DNA from: Streptomyces sp. NBC_01016
GTDB taxonomy: Bacteria; Actinomycetota; Actinomycetes; Streptomycetales; Streptomycetaceae
DNA length: 64,000 nt
Direction of reading: 5' to 3'
NCBI RefSeq assembly: GCF_026341035.1
Contig: NZ_JAPEOQ010000002.1
Span: 310,001-374,000 of the forward strand
In this document: positions 51,503-60,586 of the stretch, one piece after another
Layout: each line of letters opens with the position of its first letter
How positions within the stretch are numbered: the first letter of the stretch is position 1
Translations under genes and position numbers: made by a program
Notes under the pieces: generated by a model
The model's input: the letters and a program-made list of their open reading frames with translations, nothing else
What the model was told of the DNA's origin: nothing
Databases searched by the model: none

Positions 51503-52519
51503 ATGCTCAATGAACGCAGGCTCGAAGTGCTGCGCGCCATCGTCCAGGACTACGTCGGCACCGAGGAGCCCGTCGGCTCCAAGGCGCTCACCGAGCGGCA
51601 CAAGCTCGGGGTCTCGCCGGCGACCGTGCGCAACGACATGGCAGCCCTGGAGGACGAGGGATTCATCGCCCAGCCGCACACCAGTGCCGGGCGTATCCCC
51701 ACCGACAAGGGCTACCGCCTGTTCGTCGACAAGCTCACCGCCGTGAAGCCGATGGCCGCGCCCGAGCGGCGCGCCATCCAGAACTTCCTGGACGGCGCCG
51801 TCGATCTCGACGACGTCGTCGGACGCACCGTACGGCTGCTCGCGCAGCTGACGCGGCAGGTGGCGATCGTCCAGTACCCGTCCCTGACCCGGTCCACCGT
51901 GCGCCATGTCGAGCTGCTCGCGCTCGCACCCGCCCGTCTGATGCTCGTACTGATCACGGACACCGGGCGCGTGGAGCAGCGGATGATCGACTGCCCGGCG
52001 CCGTTCGGCGAGTCGTCCCTGGCGGACCTGCGGGCCCGGCTGAACAGCCGCGTCGCGGGCCGCAGGTTCGCCGACGTGCCGCAGCTGGTGCAGGACCTGC
52101 CGGACGCCTTCGAGCAGGAGGACCGGGGCACGGTCTCCACGGTGCTCTCCACTCTTCTGGAGACACTCGTCGAGGAGACCGAGGAGCGGCTGATGATCGG
52201 CGGAACCGCCAATCTCACTCGCTTCGGACATGATTTTCCCCTCACCATCCGGCCCGTTCTGGAAGCATTGGAGGAGCAGGTCGTGCTCCTCAAGCTCCTT
52301 GGCGAGCTGGGAGATTCGGGCATGGCCGTACGGATCGGTCACGAGAACGCCCATGAGGGACTCAACTCCACGTCCGTCGTGTCGGTCGGCTACGGTTCGG
52401 GCGGCGAGGCAGTGGCCAAGCTCGGCGTGGTCGGCCCGACCCGCATGGATTACCCGGGAACGATGGGAGCAGTACGCGCAGTGGCACGTTACGTCGGACA
52501 GATCCTGGCGGAGTCGTAA
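51503..52519 (+). CDS. hrcA: Heat-inducible transcription repressor HrcA
   Basis: 338 residues. N-terminal winged helix (MLNERRLEVLRAIVQDYVGTEEP ... SPATVRNDMAALEDEGFI), the conserved HTSAGRIPTDKGYRLFVD, a GAF-like middle domain and the C-terminal VVSVGYGSGGEAVAKLGVVGPTRMDYPGTM segment. These are listed as separate motifs. Represses itself, dnaJ2 and groE-type genes through CIRCE. TGGAGGTG precedes ATG 51503. The stop ends one base-step before dnaJ2, so the two are one operon. Confidence 0.97.
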   Translation: MLNERRLEVLRAIVQDYVGTEEPVGSKALTERHKLGVSPATVRNDMAALEDEGFIAQPHTSAGRIPTDKGYRLFVDKLTAVKPMAAPERRAIQNFLDGAVDLDDVVGRTVRLLAQLTRQVAIVQYPSLTRSTVRHVELLALAPARLMLVLITDTGRVEQRMIDCPAPFGESSLADLRARLNSRVAGRRFADVPQLVQDLPDAFEQEDRGTVSTVLSTLLETLVEETEERLMIGGTANLTRFGHDFPLTIRPVLEALEEQVVLLKLLGELGDSGMAVRIGHENAHEGLNSTSVVSVGYGSGGEAVAKLGVVGPTRMDYPGTMGAVRAVARYVGQILAES

Positions 52520-53656
52520 GTGGCCACGGACTACTACGCCGTACTAGGCGTGCGCCGCGACGCTTCCCAGGACGAAATCAAGAAGGCCTTCCGAAGGCTG
52601 GCGCGTGAGCTTCACCCGGATGTGAATCCGGACCCGAAGACTCAGGAGCGCTTCAAGGAGATCAACGCCGCCTACGAGGTGCTCTCCGACCCGCAGAAGA
52701 AGCAGGTCTACGACCTCGGGGGCGACCCCCTGTCGCAGTCCGGTGGAGGCGGGGCCGGTGGCTTCGGCGCCGGTGGGTTCGGGAACTTCTCGGACATCAT
52801 GGACGCCTTCTTCGGCACGGCGTCGCAGCGCGGGCCCCGGTCCCGTACGCGGCGCGGCCAGGACGCCATGATCCGGCTCGAGATCGAGCTGGACGAGGCG
52901 GCCTTCGGCACCACGAAGGACATTCAGGTCGACACGGCTGTGGTCTGTACGACCTGTAGCGGTGAGGGCGCGGCGCCCGGTACCTCGGCGCAGACCTGCG
53001 ACATGTGTCGCGGGCGCGGTGAGGTCTCGCAGGTGACGCGGTCCTTCCTCGGCCAGGTCATGACCTCGCGGCCGTGCCCGCAGTGCCAGGGATTCGGCAC
53101 GGTCGTGCCCACTCCGTGCCCGGAGTGCGCGGGCGACGGGCGCATCCGCTCCCGTCGGACCCTGACCGTGAAGATCCCGGCCGGTGTGGACAACGGCACG
53201 CGGATCCAGCTCGCGGGCGAGGGCGAGGTCGGCCCCGGTGGCGGCCCCGCCGGTGACCTGTACGTGGAGATCCACGAACTCCCGCACCCGACCTTCCAGC
53301 GGCGCGGCGACGATCTGCACTGCACGGTGACCATCCCGATGACGGCGGCGGCCCTCGGCACGAAGGTGCCGCTGGAGACGCTCGACGGCACGGAGGAGGT
53401 CGACATCCGGCCGGGCACGCAGTCCGGCCAGTCGGTTCCGCTGCACGGGCGCGGTATCACGCATCTGCGGGGCGGCGGCCGTGGTGACCTCATCGTGCAC
53501 GTCGAGGTCATGACGCCGCAGAAGTTGGACCCGGAGCAGGAGCGGGTGCTGCGGGAGCTTGCCAAGCTGCGCGGCGAGGAGCGGCCCACGGGGCAGTTCC
53601 AGCCGGGCCAGCAGGGGCTCTTCTCCCGCTTGAAGGACGCGTTCAACGGCCGTTGA
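52520..53656 (+). CDS. dnaJ2: Chaperone DnaJ (second copy, hrcA-linked)
   Basis: 378 residues. J domain with HPD (ELHPDVNPD), Gly-rich linker (GGGGAGGFGAGGFGNF), four CxxCxGxG zinc motifs (CTTCSGEG, CDMCRGRG, CPQCQGFG, CPECAGDG) and the C-terminal substrate domains. Works with DnaK. GTG 52520 immediately follows the hrcA stop. A perfect 15-bp terminator hairpin lies 20 bp past the stop. The dnaJ in the dnaK operon would be elsewhere in the genome. Confidence 0.95.
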   Translation: MATDYYAVLGVRRDASQDEIKKAFRRLARELHPDVNPDPKTQERFKEINAAYEVLSDPQKKQVYDLGGDPLSQSGGGGAGGFGAGGFGNFSDIMDAFFGTASQRGPRSRTRRGQDAMIRLEIELDEAAFGTTKDIQVDTAVVCTTCSGEGAAPGTSAQTCDMCRGRGEVSQVTRSFLGQVMTSRPCPQCQGFGTVVPTPCPECAGDGRIRSRRTLTVKIPAGVDNGTRIQLAGEGEVGPGGGPAGDLYVEIHELPHPTFQRRGDDLHCTVTIPMTAAALGTKVPLETLDGTEEVDIRPGTQSGQSVPLHGRGITHLRGGGRGDLIVHVEVMTPQKLDPEQERVLRELAKLRGEERPTGQFQPGQQGLFSRLKDAFNGR

Positions 53657-53675
53657 GTCAGCCGTCGTAGGCAAG

Positions 53676-53708
53676 GTCGGCCCCCGGTGCGTGGCACCGG
53701 GGGCCGAC
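53676..53708 (+). terminator. Terminator of hrcA-dnaJ2
   Basis: Perfect 15-bp stem GTCGGCCCCCGGTGC (53676-53690) with its complement (53694-53708), loop GTG. Its right arm recurs in the following 33-bp repeats. Confidence 0.85.
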
Positions 53709-53774
53709 GTGTGTCCACGGTGCGGGGCGCCGGGGGCCGACGTGTGTCCACGGTGCGGGGCGCCGGTGTTCCGG
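53709..53774. repeat. 33-bp direct repeat, two copies
   Basis: Two adjacent units beginning GTGTGTCCACGGTGCGGGGC at 53709 and 53742. They include the right arm of the dnaJ2 terminator, suggesting slippage or recombination started at that hairpin. Confidence 0.8.
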
Positions 53775-53841
53775 GCCTGTGCCGGGGTCGGCGCCTGTCG
53801 TTCTCGTTGCGCGGCACCGGTCGCTGCGCCGGGGGCGGGCC

Positions 53842-53985
53842 CTGCGTCGTGGGTGCGCTGCGCCGGGGTGCCGGCCGCTGCACCGGGGCCGGGCCCTGCG
53901 TTGTGGGTGCGCTGCGCCGGGGTGCCGGCCGCTGCACCGGGGCCGGGCCCAGCGTCATGGGTGCGCGGCACCGGGGTGCCGCCTT
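53842..53985. repeat. 54-bp tandem repeat, about 2.6 copies
   Basis: Units at 53842 and 53896 are almost identical (starting CTGCGTCGTGGGTGCGCTGC and CTGCGTTGTGGGTGCGCTGC). A partial third starts at 53950 and a diverged copy lies upstream near 53790. Confidence 0.8.
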
Positions 53986-54011
53986 GCCCACCCTGCCGCC
54001 CCAGGCGGCAG

Positions 54012-54409
54012 ATTGCCCAAGGCGGTGGGCGTCGACCGTAACGGGTGGGGAGCCGCGGGCGGCGGAGGTTGCCCAAGGCGGTGGGCGTCGACCGTAACGG
54101 GTGGGGAGCCGCGGGCGGCGGAGATTGCCCAAGGCGGGGCGGCGTCGGCCGCAATGGGTGGGGAGCCGCGGCTGGCGGAGGTTGCCCAAGGCGGTGGCGG
54201 CCGAGCGCCTCGGGTGGGGAGCCGTGTCTGTGGCGGATTGCCCAAGGCGGGTGCGGTCGACCGCAGCGGGTGGGGAGCCGTGGCTGGCGCCGGATCGCCC
54301 ATGGCGGGGCGCCCCTCGCTGTACCGGGCAGGGAGCCGTCGCCGACGCCGGATCGCCCAAGGCCGTGGTGCGGTACACCGTCGGGCCGACGCCCCCGGAG
54401 GGGGCGGGT
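54012..54409. repeat. 56-58 bp tandem repeat, about seven copies
   Basis: Units start at 54012, 54068, 54124, 54181, 54237, 54294 and 54352, each beginning (A/G)TTGCCCAAGGCGG or close to it and containing GGGTGGGGAGCCG. Units 1 and 2 are identical apart from the first base; later units decay progressively. Unit lengths of 56, 56, 57, 56, 57 and 58 bp break any reading frame, so the block is not coding. Confidence 0.88.
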
Positions 54410-54648
54410 GGGTGGGAGATGGGCGGGAGCCGGGCGATCGCCTGCAGGCGGGCGGGGCAACTCAAGCCCTGCGGCGGGTGGGCATTTCCAGCCCCTGCGG
54501 CGTTTGAGCAGCGGGGTCCGGGGCGGAGCCCCGAGGCCGTGACGCCGGTTCGGCGGAATCAGCTTCGCTCTTGGGCGAGAGCCCGCGGGGGCCGGGGTGG
54601 CGTCCCGGTCGATTCGGTCGGTCGCGGGTGACATGGCACGATGCGGTC

Positions 54649-55722
54649 ATGTCCTCCGCACTGACCGATCTCTGCCCACTTCCGATCGTGCAGGCCCCCA
54701 TGGCGGGCGGCGCTTCGCACCCCGCACTGGTCGCCGCCGTGGCCGAGGCGGGCGGGCTCGGGTTTCTCGCCGCCGGGTACAAAACGGCCGACGGGATGTA
54801 CGAGGAGATCAAACAGGCGCGGGCGCTGACCGCCAGGCCCTTCGGCGTCAACCTCTTCATGCCGCAGACCGAGCACGCGGACCCGGCCACCGTCGAGGTC
54901 TACCGCAACCAGCTCTCCGGCGAGGCCACCTGGTACCGCACCCCGCTCGGGGAGACCGACAGCTGCAGCGACGACGGCTACGACGCCAAGCTCGCGATCC
55001 TCGTCGACGACCCCGTTCCGCTGGTCACCTTCACCTTCGGCTGCCCCCGGCGCTCGGTCGTACAGGCGTTGCAGCGCGTGGGCACGAAGGTCGGGGTCAC
55101 CGTCACGTCGGTGGAGGAGGCGCAGGCCGCGCAGGAGGCCGGCGCCGACCTGGTGTGCGTACAGGGGATCGAGGCCGGCGGGCATCAGGGCACGCACCGG
55201 GACAACCCCGAGGCCGACGGGAGCGGGTTCGGCCTGCTCTCGCTGATCGTGCAGGTGCGCGAGGCCGTGCAGCTGCCGATCATCGCCGCCGGCGGGATCA
55301 TGCGCGGCGCGCAGATCGCCGCGGTGCTCGCGGCCGGCGCCGACCTCGCGCAGCTCGGCACCGCGTTCCTGGTCACCCCGGAGTCCGGGGCACCGGAGCC
55401 GCACAAGCAGGCCATGACCAACCCGCTGTTCACCCGGACCGAACTGACCCGTGCCTTCTCCGGGCGGCCCGCGCGCGGGCTCGTCAACCGGTTCATGCGT
55501 GAGCACGGCCCGTACGCCCCCGCCGCGTACCCGCAGATCCACCACATGACGTCGCCGCTGCGCAAGGCCGCCGCCAAGGCCGGTGACCCGCAGGGCATGG
55601 CGCTGTGGGCGGGCCAGGGGCACCGGCTCGCGCGGGAGCTCCCTGCCGGGCAGCTCGTGGAGGTCCTCGCGGCCGAACTCGACGCCGCCAGGGCCGCGTT
55701 GACGCAGCGGGGCGCCGCCTGA
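54649..55722 (+). CDS. Nitronate monooxygenase / 2-nitropropane dioxygenase family flavoprotein
   Basis: About 357 residues. TIM-barrel FMN enzyme: N-terminal LPIVQAPMAGGASHPALVAAV, the catalytic His region VQGIEAGGHQGTHR, and the FMN-phosphate loop IIAAGGIMRGAQIAAVLAAGAD with LGTAFL. Oxidises nitronates; some members act as enoyl reductases. ATG 54649 has CACGAT 6 nt upstream (leaderless-type). Stop and next start overlap (TGATG), so it is co-translated with rsmE. Confidence 0.9.
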   Translation: MSSALTDLCPLPIVQAPMAGGASHPALVAAVAEAGGLGFLAAGYKTADGMYEEIKQARALTARPFGVNLFMPQTEHADPATVEVYRNQLSGEATWYRTPLGETDSCSDDGYDAKLAILVDDPVPLVTFTFGCPRRSVVQALQRVGTKVGVTVTSVEEAQAAQEAGADLVCVQGIEAGGHQGTHRDNPEADGSGFGLLSLIVQVREAVQLPIIAAGGIMRGAQIAAVLAAGADLAQLGTAFLVTPESGAPEPHKQAMTNPLFTRTELTRAFSGRPARGLVNRFMREHGPYAPAAYPQIHHMTSPLRKAAAKAGDPQGMALWAGQGHRLARELPAGQLVEVLAAELDAARAALTQRGAA

Positions 55723-56468
55723 TGACCGCTCCGGTATTCGTCGTCGAGGGGGCCGTCCCCGGCGACCGCGCGTATGTGCTCGACGGGCCCGAGGGGCGCC
55801 ATGCCGTCTCCGTGAAGCGGCTGCGGGCCGGGGAGACGGTGACGCTCACCGACGGGCTCGGCTCGTGGTGCGAGGCCGTCGTCACCGGCAGCGAGGGCAA
55901 GGACCGGCTGCTCGTCGACGCGGGCCCCGTGCACGTGGAGACCGAGGAGCGGCCGCGGATCACCGTCGTACAGGCGCTGCCCAAGGGCGACCGGGGCGAG
56001 CTCGCCGTGGAGACCATGACCGAGACCGGCGTCGACGCGATCGTGCCGTGGGCCGCCTCCCGGTGCATCACGCAGTGGCGCGGCGACCGCGGGCTCAAGG
56101 CGCTCGGCAAGTGGCGGGCCACCGCGCGCGAGGCCGGGAAGCAGTCGCGGCGCGTGCGGTTTCCGGTCGTCGGGGAGGCCGCGACGACGAAGGAGGTCGC
56201 CGCGCTGCTCGCCGGGGCCGACTTCGCGGCGGTGCTGCACGAGGACCGGGACACCCCGAGCGGGGCGCTGGCTTCGGCCGAACTCCCGGACAGCGGTGAG
56301 ATCGTGCTCGTCGTCGGCCCCGAAGGCGGCGTGTCGCCCGAGGAGTTGACGGTTTTCGAGGAGGCCGGGGCGCGGCCGATGCGGCTCGGGCGGAGCGTCC
56401 TGCGCACGTCGACGGCCGGAACGGCGGCGGTGGCGTTGCTGCTGGGACGTACGGGACGGTGGGGGTAG
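55722..56468 (+). CDS. rsmE: 16S rRNA (uracil-1498-N3) methyltransferase
   Basis: 248 residues. N-terminal PUA-like domain (AYVLDGPEGRHAVSVKRLRAGE) and C-terminal SPOUT methyltransferase with VQALPKGDRGELAVE, IVPWAASRCI, EIVLVVGPEGGVSPEEL and MRLGRSVLRTSTAGTAAVALL. The knot and SAM-binding residues are present. Starts at ATG 55722 inside the previous stop (TGATG). Confidence 0.94.
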   Translation: MTAPVFVVEGAVPGDRAYVLDGPEGRHAVSVKRLRAGETVTLTDGLGSWCEAVVTGSEGKDRLLVDAGPVHVETEERPRITVVQALPKGDRGELAVETMTETGVDAIVPWAASRCITQWRGDRGLKALGKWRATAREAGKQSRRVRFPVVGEAATTKEVAALLAGADFAAVLHEDRDTPSGALASAELPDSGEIVLVVGPEGGVSPEELTVFEEAGARPMRLGRSVLRTSTAGTAAVALLLGRTGRWG

Positions 56469-56571
56469 GCACCCGTCACAGGTACCCGTCCGACGGGTGT
56501 GTCCACAGTGACTGCAACAGTGGCTGCAACCGCACTACCGAGGCTGTACGTCCACTGGCATTCTGCCGTGC

Positions 56572-57108
56572 ATGCGGGGATCGAGAGGGTTCAGCGGGCT
56601 TGTCCTCGTTGCTGCCGTCGTCGCCACGGGCGTCGCGTGTCAGCCGATCGAGGGCGACCTCAATGTGTCCACGGTCGCGATCACCACCGATCAGACGGCC
56701 ACCGACGAGCTGAACCGGCAGAACGCCAATGTCGCCTGGCTCAGCTGCAACGGCACGTTCAGCAGCAGCTCTCCGTCCGGTAGCGCCACGTCGGGCGAGG
56801 TGAAGGTCGAGTGCCGGGGGAAGACCAAGGACGGCAAGGACATCACCGTGGAGGGGTGGGTGTACGGGGTCGTCTCCGGTAAGTGCGTGCGCGGGAAGGT
56901 CATCGGGCGTATCGACAACAAGGTGTGGTTCAGCGTCGGCGTGCTCGGCAACTGCGCGGCGAGCGACAGCACTTCGCCACCGCAGGATTCGCAGCAGCCG
57001 GCGCCCTCGGAGGACCCGAAGCCGCAGGAGCCGCAACCGGGTGCCACGGGCACGATCACCGAGACCGTCACCGTGACGGCGCCCCCGCCGACTTTCCAGG
57101 GCAAGTGA
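56572..57108 (+). CDS. Small secreted protein, possible lipoprotein
   Basis: 178 residues. N-terminal RGSRGFSGLVLVAAVVATGVAC has a basic start and hydrophobic core; Cys23 could be a lipid site, but the -3 residue is Gly rather than Leu, so the lipobox is weak. The mature part is a beta-rich domain with Cys pairs (WLSCNGTF, KVECRGKTKDGKDITVEGWV, GKCVRGKVIG, VLGNCAAS) and a Pro/Ser/Glu-rich tail ending TVTAPPPTFQGK. ATG 56572 has CATTCT 7-8 nt upstream. No family recognised. Confidence 0.7.
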   Translation: MRGSRGFSGLVLVAAVVATGVACQPIEGDLNVSTVAITTDQTATDELNRQNANVAWLSCNGTFSSSSPSGSATSGEVKVECRGKTKDGKDITVEGWVYGVVSGKCVRGKVIGRIDNKVWFSVGVLGNCAASDSTSPPQDSQQPAPSEDPKPQEPQPGATGTITETVTVTAPPPTFQGK

Positions 57109-57140
57109 TCAGACGGGCTGACGTGGGCGGCGGCCAAATT

Positions 57141-57146
57141 TAGGCT
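57141..57146 (+). promoter_or_regulatory. -10 hexamer TAGGCT, leaderless-type promoter of the tricorn-like gene
   Basis: TAGGCT preceded by AAATT and followed by 7 nt before GTG 57154. Confidence 0.5.
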
Positions 57147-57153
57147 GGGCCGG

Positions 57154-60100
57154 GTGACGACTCCTGCGTACCTCCGGTTCCCGCACCTGCACGGCGAGTT
57201 GGTGGTCTTCACCGCCGAGGACGACGTGTGGGCCGCGCCCCTCGACGGCGGCCGCGCCTGGCGGGTCAGCGCCGACAACATGCCCGTCGGCAACCCCCGG
57301 CTCTCCCCGGACGGCGAGACGGTCGCCTGGACCTCGCGCCGCGACGGAGCGCCGGAGGTGCACATCGCCCCGGTGGCCGGCGGGCCCGCCAAGCGCCTGA
57401 CGCACTGGGGGAGTTGGACGACCAGTGTGCGCGGCTGGACGTCCGACGGGCGGGTCCTCGCCACCACCACGCACGGCCAGGCCTCGCTGCGCCGCAGCTG
57501 GGCGCGGGCCGTTCCGCTGGACGGCGGACCCGCCGAGACCCTGCCGTACGGGCCCGTGGGCGGCGTCGCGTTCGGGCCCGGGTCCCAGGTGCTGCTGCTG
57601 TCCGCGCCGATGGGGCGGGAGGCCGCGTGGTGGAAGCGGTACCGGGGCGGCACGGCGGGCAAGTTGTGGATCGACCGGGCTGCCGCGGGCGAGGGCGGGG
57701 CAGGGGACTTCGTACGGCTGCACGCCGAGCTCGACGGGAACATCGAGTGCCCCATGTGGGTGGGGGACCGGGTCGCGTTCCTCTCCGACCACGAGGGCGT
57801 CGGCGCGCTCTACTCCTCCCTCTCCGACGGGACCGAACTGCGGCGGCACAGCGGCCTTGACGGCTTCTACGCGCGGCACGCCGCCACCGACGGCGAGCGG
57901 GTCGTCTACGCGAGCGCCGGTGAACTGTGGGCCGTCGAGGGGCTCGACGAGGGCGTGGAGGCGCGCCGGCTCGACATCCGCCTCGGCGGCCAGCGCGTCG
58001 ATCTGCAGCCGCGGCCCGTCGACGCCGCGAACTGGTTCGGCGCCGCGTCCCCCGACCACACCGGTCGCGGCAGCGCCGTGAACGTACGCGGCGCCGTGCA
58101 CTGGGTGACCCACCGTGCGGGCCCCGCCCGCGCGCTCGCCGCCGAACCGGGCGTACGCGCCCGGCTCCCGCACACCTTCCGCGTGGACGGCGAGGAACAC
58201 GTCGTGTGGGTGACGGACGCCGAGGGCGACGACGCCCTGGAGTTCGCGCCCGCCACCGGGGCCGCGCCGGGCGCCACGCCGCGCAGGCTCGGGGCGGGCC
58301 GGCTCGGCCGGGTGCTCGCCCTGACGGTGGCGCCGGACGGCGGCCGGGTCGCCGTCGCCTCGCACGACGGCCGGGTACTGCTCGTCGAGCGGGACAGCGG
58401 CGACGTACGGGAGGTGGACCGCAGCGAGGACGGGAACGCCACGGGGCTCGCGTTCTCCCCGGACTCGGCGTGGCTCGCCTGGTCGCACCCCGGCCCGCAC
58501 GACCTGCGCCAGCTCAAGCTCGCCAACGCCACCGACCTGTCCGTCAGCGAGGCGACCCCGCTGCGCTTCCGGGACTACGCGCCCGCGTTCACGCTCGACG
58601 GCAAGCACCTGGCGTTCCTGTCGGCGCGCTCCTTCGACCCGGTCTACGACGAGCACGCCTTCGACCTCGCGTTCGTCAGCGGCTCGCGGCCGCACCTGAT
58701 CACGCTGGCCGCGACGACCCCGTCCCCGTTCGGGCCGCAGCGGCACGGCCGGGCCTTCGACACCCCCGACAAGGACGAGACGCCCGACAGCGAGGGCGCG
58801 CCCGCGACCCGGGTCGACCTGGAGGGCCTGCTCGACCGCATCGTGCCGTTCCCGGTGGAAGCCGCGCGCTACTCCAGGCTGCGCACGGCCAAGGACGGCG
58901 TGCTGTGGCTGCGGCACCCGGTGCGCGGCGTGCTCGGCGACTCCCGGGCCGGTCTCGACGCGCCGGAGCCCAAGAACCGCCTGGAGCGCTACGACCTGGC
59001 CCAGCAGCGCATCGAGGAGATCGGCGCCGACGCCGACCACTTCGAGGTCACGGGCGACGGCAAGCGGGTGCTGCTGTGGACCGGCGAGGTCCTGAAGGTG
59101 GTCCCCAGCGACCGGCGTCCCGCGCACGACGACGACAGCGACACGAACATCACCGTCGACCTGTCCCGGGTCAGCCAGATCGTCGACCCGGCGGCCGAGT
59201 GGCGGCAGATGTACGACGAGGCCGGGCGCCTCATGCGGGACAACTTCTGGCGCGCCGACATGAACGGGGTGGACTGGGACGGGGTGTTGGAGCGGTACCG
59301 GCCGGTGCTCGACCGGCTCGCCACGCACGACGACCTCGTCGACCTGCTGTGGGAGGTGCAGGGTGAGCTCGGGACCTCGCACGCGTATGTGATCCCGAGG
59401 GGCGGGCGGTGGACCTCCGCGCGCCGACAGGGGCTGCTCGGCGCCGACATCTCCCGTCATGAGGACGGCAGTTGGGTCGTCGACCGGGTGCTGCCCTCCG
59501 AGACGTCCGACCCGCGCGCCCGTTCCCCGCTCACCGCGCCCGGTGTCGCGGTGCGCGCCGGGGACGCGATCGTGGCGGTGGGCGGGCGGCCGGTCGATCC
59601 GGTGACCGGGCCCGCGCCGCTGCTGGTCGGCACCGCCGACAAGCCGGTCGAGCTGACGGTCTCGCCGGCCGGTGGCGGCGATCCGCGGCACGTGATCGTC
59701 GTGCCGCTCGACGACGAGGAACCGCTGCGGTACCACGCGTGGGTCGTGGACCGGCGGGCGTACGTCCATGAGCAGTCGGGTGGGCGGCTCGGCTACCTCC
59801 ACGTCCCGGACATGCAGGCGCCGGGCTGGGCCCAGATCCACCGGGACCTGAGCGTGGAGGTGGCGCGGGAGGGGCTTGTCGTGGACGTCCGGGAGAACCG
59901 GGGCGGGCACACGTCGCAGCTCGTCGTGGAGAAGTTGGCGCGGCGCGTCGTGGGCTGGGACGTGCCGCGGGGCAGTCGCCCCTTCACGTATCCGATGGAC
60001 GCGCCGCGCGGTCCTGTCGTGGCGGTGGCCAACGAGTTCTCCGGCTCGGACGGCGACATCGTCAACGCGGCGATCAAGGCGCTCGGTATCGGGCCCGTCG

Positions 60101-60384
60101 TGGGTGTACGTACCTGGGGCGGCGTCATCGGCATCGACAGCCGGTACCGGCTCGTCGACGGGACGTTGGTCACGCAGCCGAAGTATGCGACGTGGATGGA
60201 GGGTTACGGGTGGGGTCTGGAGAACCACGGGGTGGACCCTGACGTGGAGGTGGTGATGGCTCCCCAGGACGCGGCGGCGGGCCGTGACCCGCAGTTGGAC
60301 GAGGCGATCCGCATCGCGCTGGCCGCGCTGGTCGAGAACCCGGCCAAGGCCGCGCCCACGCTGCCGCGGGTTTCGGGGGAGTAG
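57154..60384 (+). CDS. Tricorn-type S41 family protease
   Basis: 1076 residues. N-terminal beta-propellers with TolB/tricorn-type repeats (NPRLSPDGETVAWTSRRDGAPEV, LAFSPDSAWLAW), a C1-type domain, PDZ (APGVAVRAGDAIVAVGGRPVD) and the C-terminal serine protease core (VVDVRENRGGHTSQLVVEKL, NEFSGSDGDIVNAAIKALGIG; Ser in SGSDGD as nucleophile, VRTWGGVIGI). Tricorn degrades peptides released by the proteasome in archaea; Streptomyces encodes homologues. GTG 57154 with TAGGCT 7 nt upstream. Confidence 0.93.
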   Translation: MTTPAYLRFPHLHGELVVFTAEDDVWAAPLDGGRAWRVSADNMPVGNPRLSPDGETVAWTSRRDGAPEVHIAPVAGGPAKRLTHWGSWTTSVRGWTSDGRVLATTTHGQASLRRSWARAVPLDGGPAETLPYGPVGGVAFGPGSQVLLLSAPMGREAAWWKRYRGGTAGKLWIDRAAAGEGGAGDFVRLHAELDGNIECPMWVGDRVAFLSDHEGVGALYSSLSDGTELRRHSGLDGFYARHAATDGERVVYASAGELWAVEGLDEGVEARRLDIRLGGQRVDLQPRPVDAANWFGAASPDHTGRGSAVNVRGAVHWVTHRAGPARALAAEPGVRARLPHTFRVDGEEHVVWVTDAEGDDALEFAPATGAAPGATPRRLGAGRLGRVLALTVAPDGGRVAVASHDGRVLLVERDSGDVREVDRSEDGNATGLAFSPDSAWLAWSHPGPHDLRQLKLANATDLSVSEATPLRFRDYAPAFTLDGKHLAFLSARSFDPVYDEHAFDLAFVSGSRPHLITLAATTPSPFGPQRHGRAFDTPDKDETPDSEGAPATRVDLEGLLDRIVPFPVEAARYSRLRTAKDGVLWLRHPVRGVLGDSRAGLDAPEPKNRLERYDLAQQRIEEIGADADHFEVTGDGKRVLLWTGEVLKVVPSDRRPAHDDDSDTNITVDLSRVSQIVDPAAEWRQMYDEAGRLMRDNFWRADMNGVDWDGVLERYRPVLDRLATHDDLVDLLWEVQGELGTSHAYVIPRGGRWTSARRQGLLGADISRHEDGSWVVDRVLPSETSDPRARSPLTAPGVAVRAGDAIVAVGGRPVDPVTGPAPLLVGTADKPVELTVSPAGGGDPRHVIVVPLDDEEPLRYHAWVVDRRAYVHEQSGGRLGYLHVPDMQAPGWAQIHRDLSVEVAREGLVVDVRENRGGHTSQLVVEKLARRVVGWDVPRGSRPFTYPMDAPRGPVVAVANEFSGSDGDIVNAAIKALGIGPVVGVRTWGGVIGIDSRYRLVDGTLVTQPKYATWMEGYGWGLENHGVDPDVEVVMAPQDAAAGRDPQLDEAIRIALAALVENPAKAAPTLPRVSGE

Positions 60385-60387
60385 TGG

Positions 60388-60525
60388 TTACGCCCACGGG
60401 GCTCCGCCCCGGACCCCGCTGCTCAATCGCCGCAGGGGCTTGAAAGATCGGGGCTCCGCCCCGGACCCCGCTGGCTCTCGTCCAAGAGCAGGGCTTGATG
60501 TGGGGCGGAGCCCCGTGGCGTCCAC
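60388..60525. repeat. Dispersed palindromic element, two and a half copies
   Basis: GGGGCTCCGCCCCGGACCCC occurs at about 60399 and 60450, and the inverse GGGGCGGAGCCCCG at about 60503. The first copy continues GCTGCTCAATCGCCGCAGGG, the reverse complement of the element at 54485-54545 with few changes. Confidence 0.75.
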
Positions 60526-60543
60526 CACGGCGGGGGTGATCGA

Positions 60544-60549
60544 TACGAT
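60544..60549 (+). promoter_or_regulatory. -10 hexamer TACGAT upstream of the HIT gene
   Basis: TACGAT lies 37 nt before ATG 60587; GAGGGG (about 60575-60580) is the ribosome-binding site. Confidence 0.5.
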
Positions 60550-60586
60550 GCCGACGTACCCACACACCAGCACCGAGGGGACCGAA

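Larger units (their letters stand above)
53657..54648. other. About 1-kb gene-free repeat region between dnaJ2 and the nitronate monooxygenase gene
   Basis: Apart from the terminator and three tandem-repeat blocks, it ends with a dispersed element (54485-54545: CAGCCCCTGCGGCGTTTGAG, then GCAGCGGGGTCCGGGGCGG and AGCCCCG). Long open frames cross it on both strands but are low-complexity artefacts of G+C bias and the repeats; none has a credible start or family. Confidence 0.8.

Noticed and set aside
52544..54634. 696- and 513-residue frames on the minus strand across dnaJ2 and the repeat block
   Set aside because: They run antisense to dnaJ2 and through tandem repeats of 56-58 bp whose lengths are not multiples of three; the protein is low-complexity Arg/Pro/Ala.
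56499..56507. DnaA-box-like GTGTCCACA upstream of the small secreted protein gene
   Set aside because: One mismatch to the preferred box, isolated, and expected often by chance in a GC-rich sequence.
57109..60228. 1039-residue open frame antisense to the tricorn-like gene
   Set aside because: Mirror frame of a GC-rich gene; no motif, no start signal.
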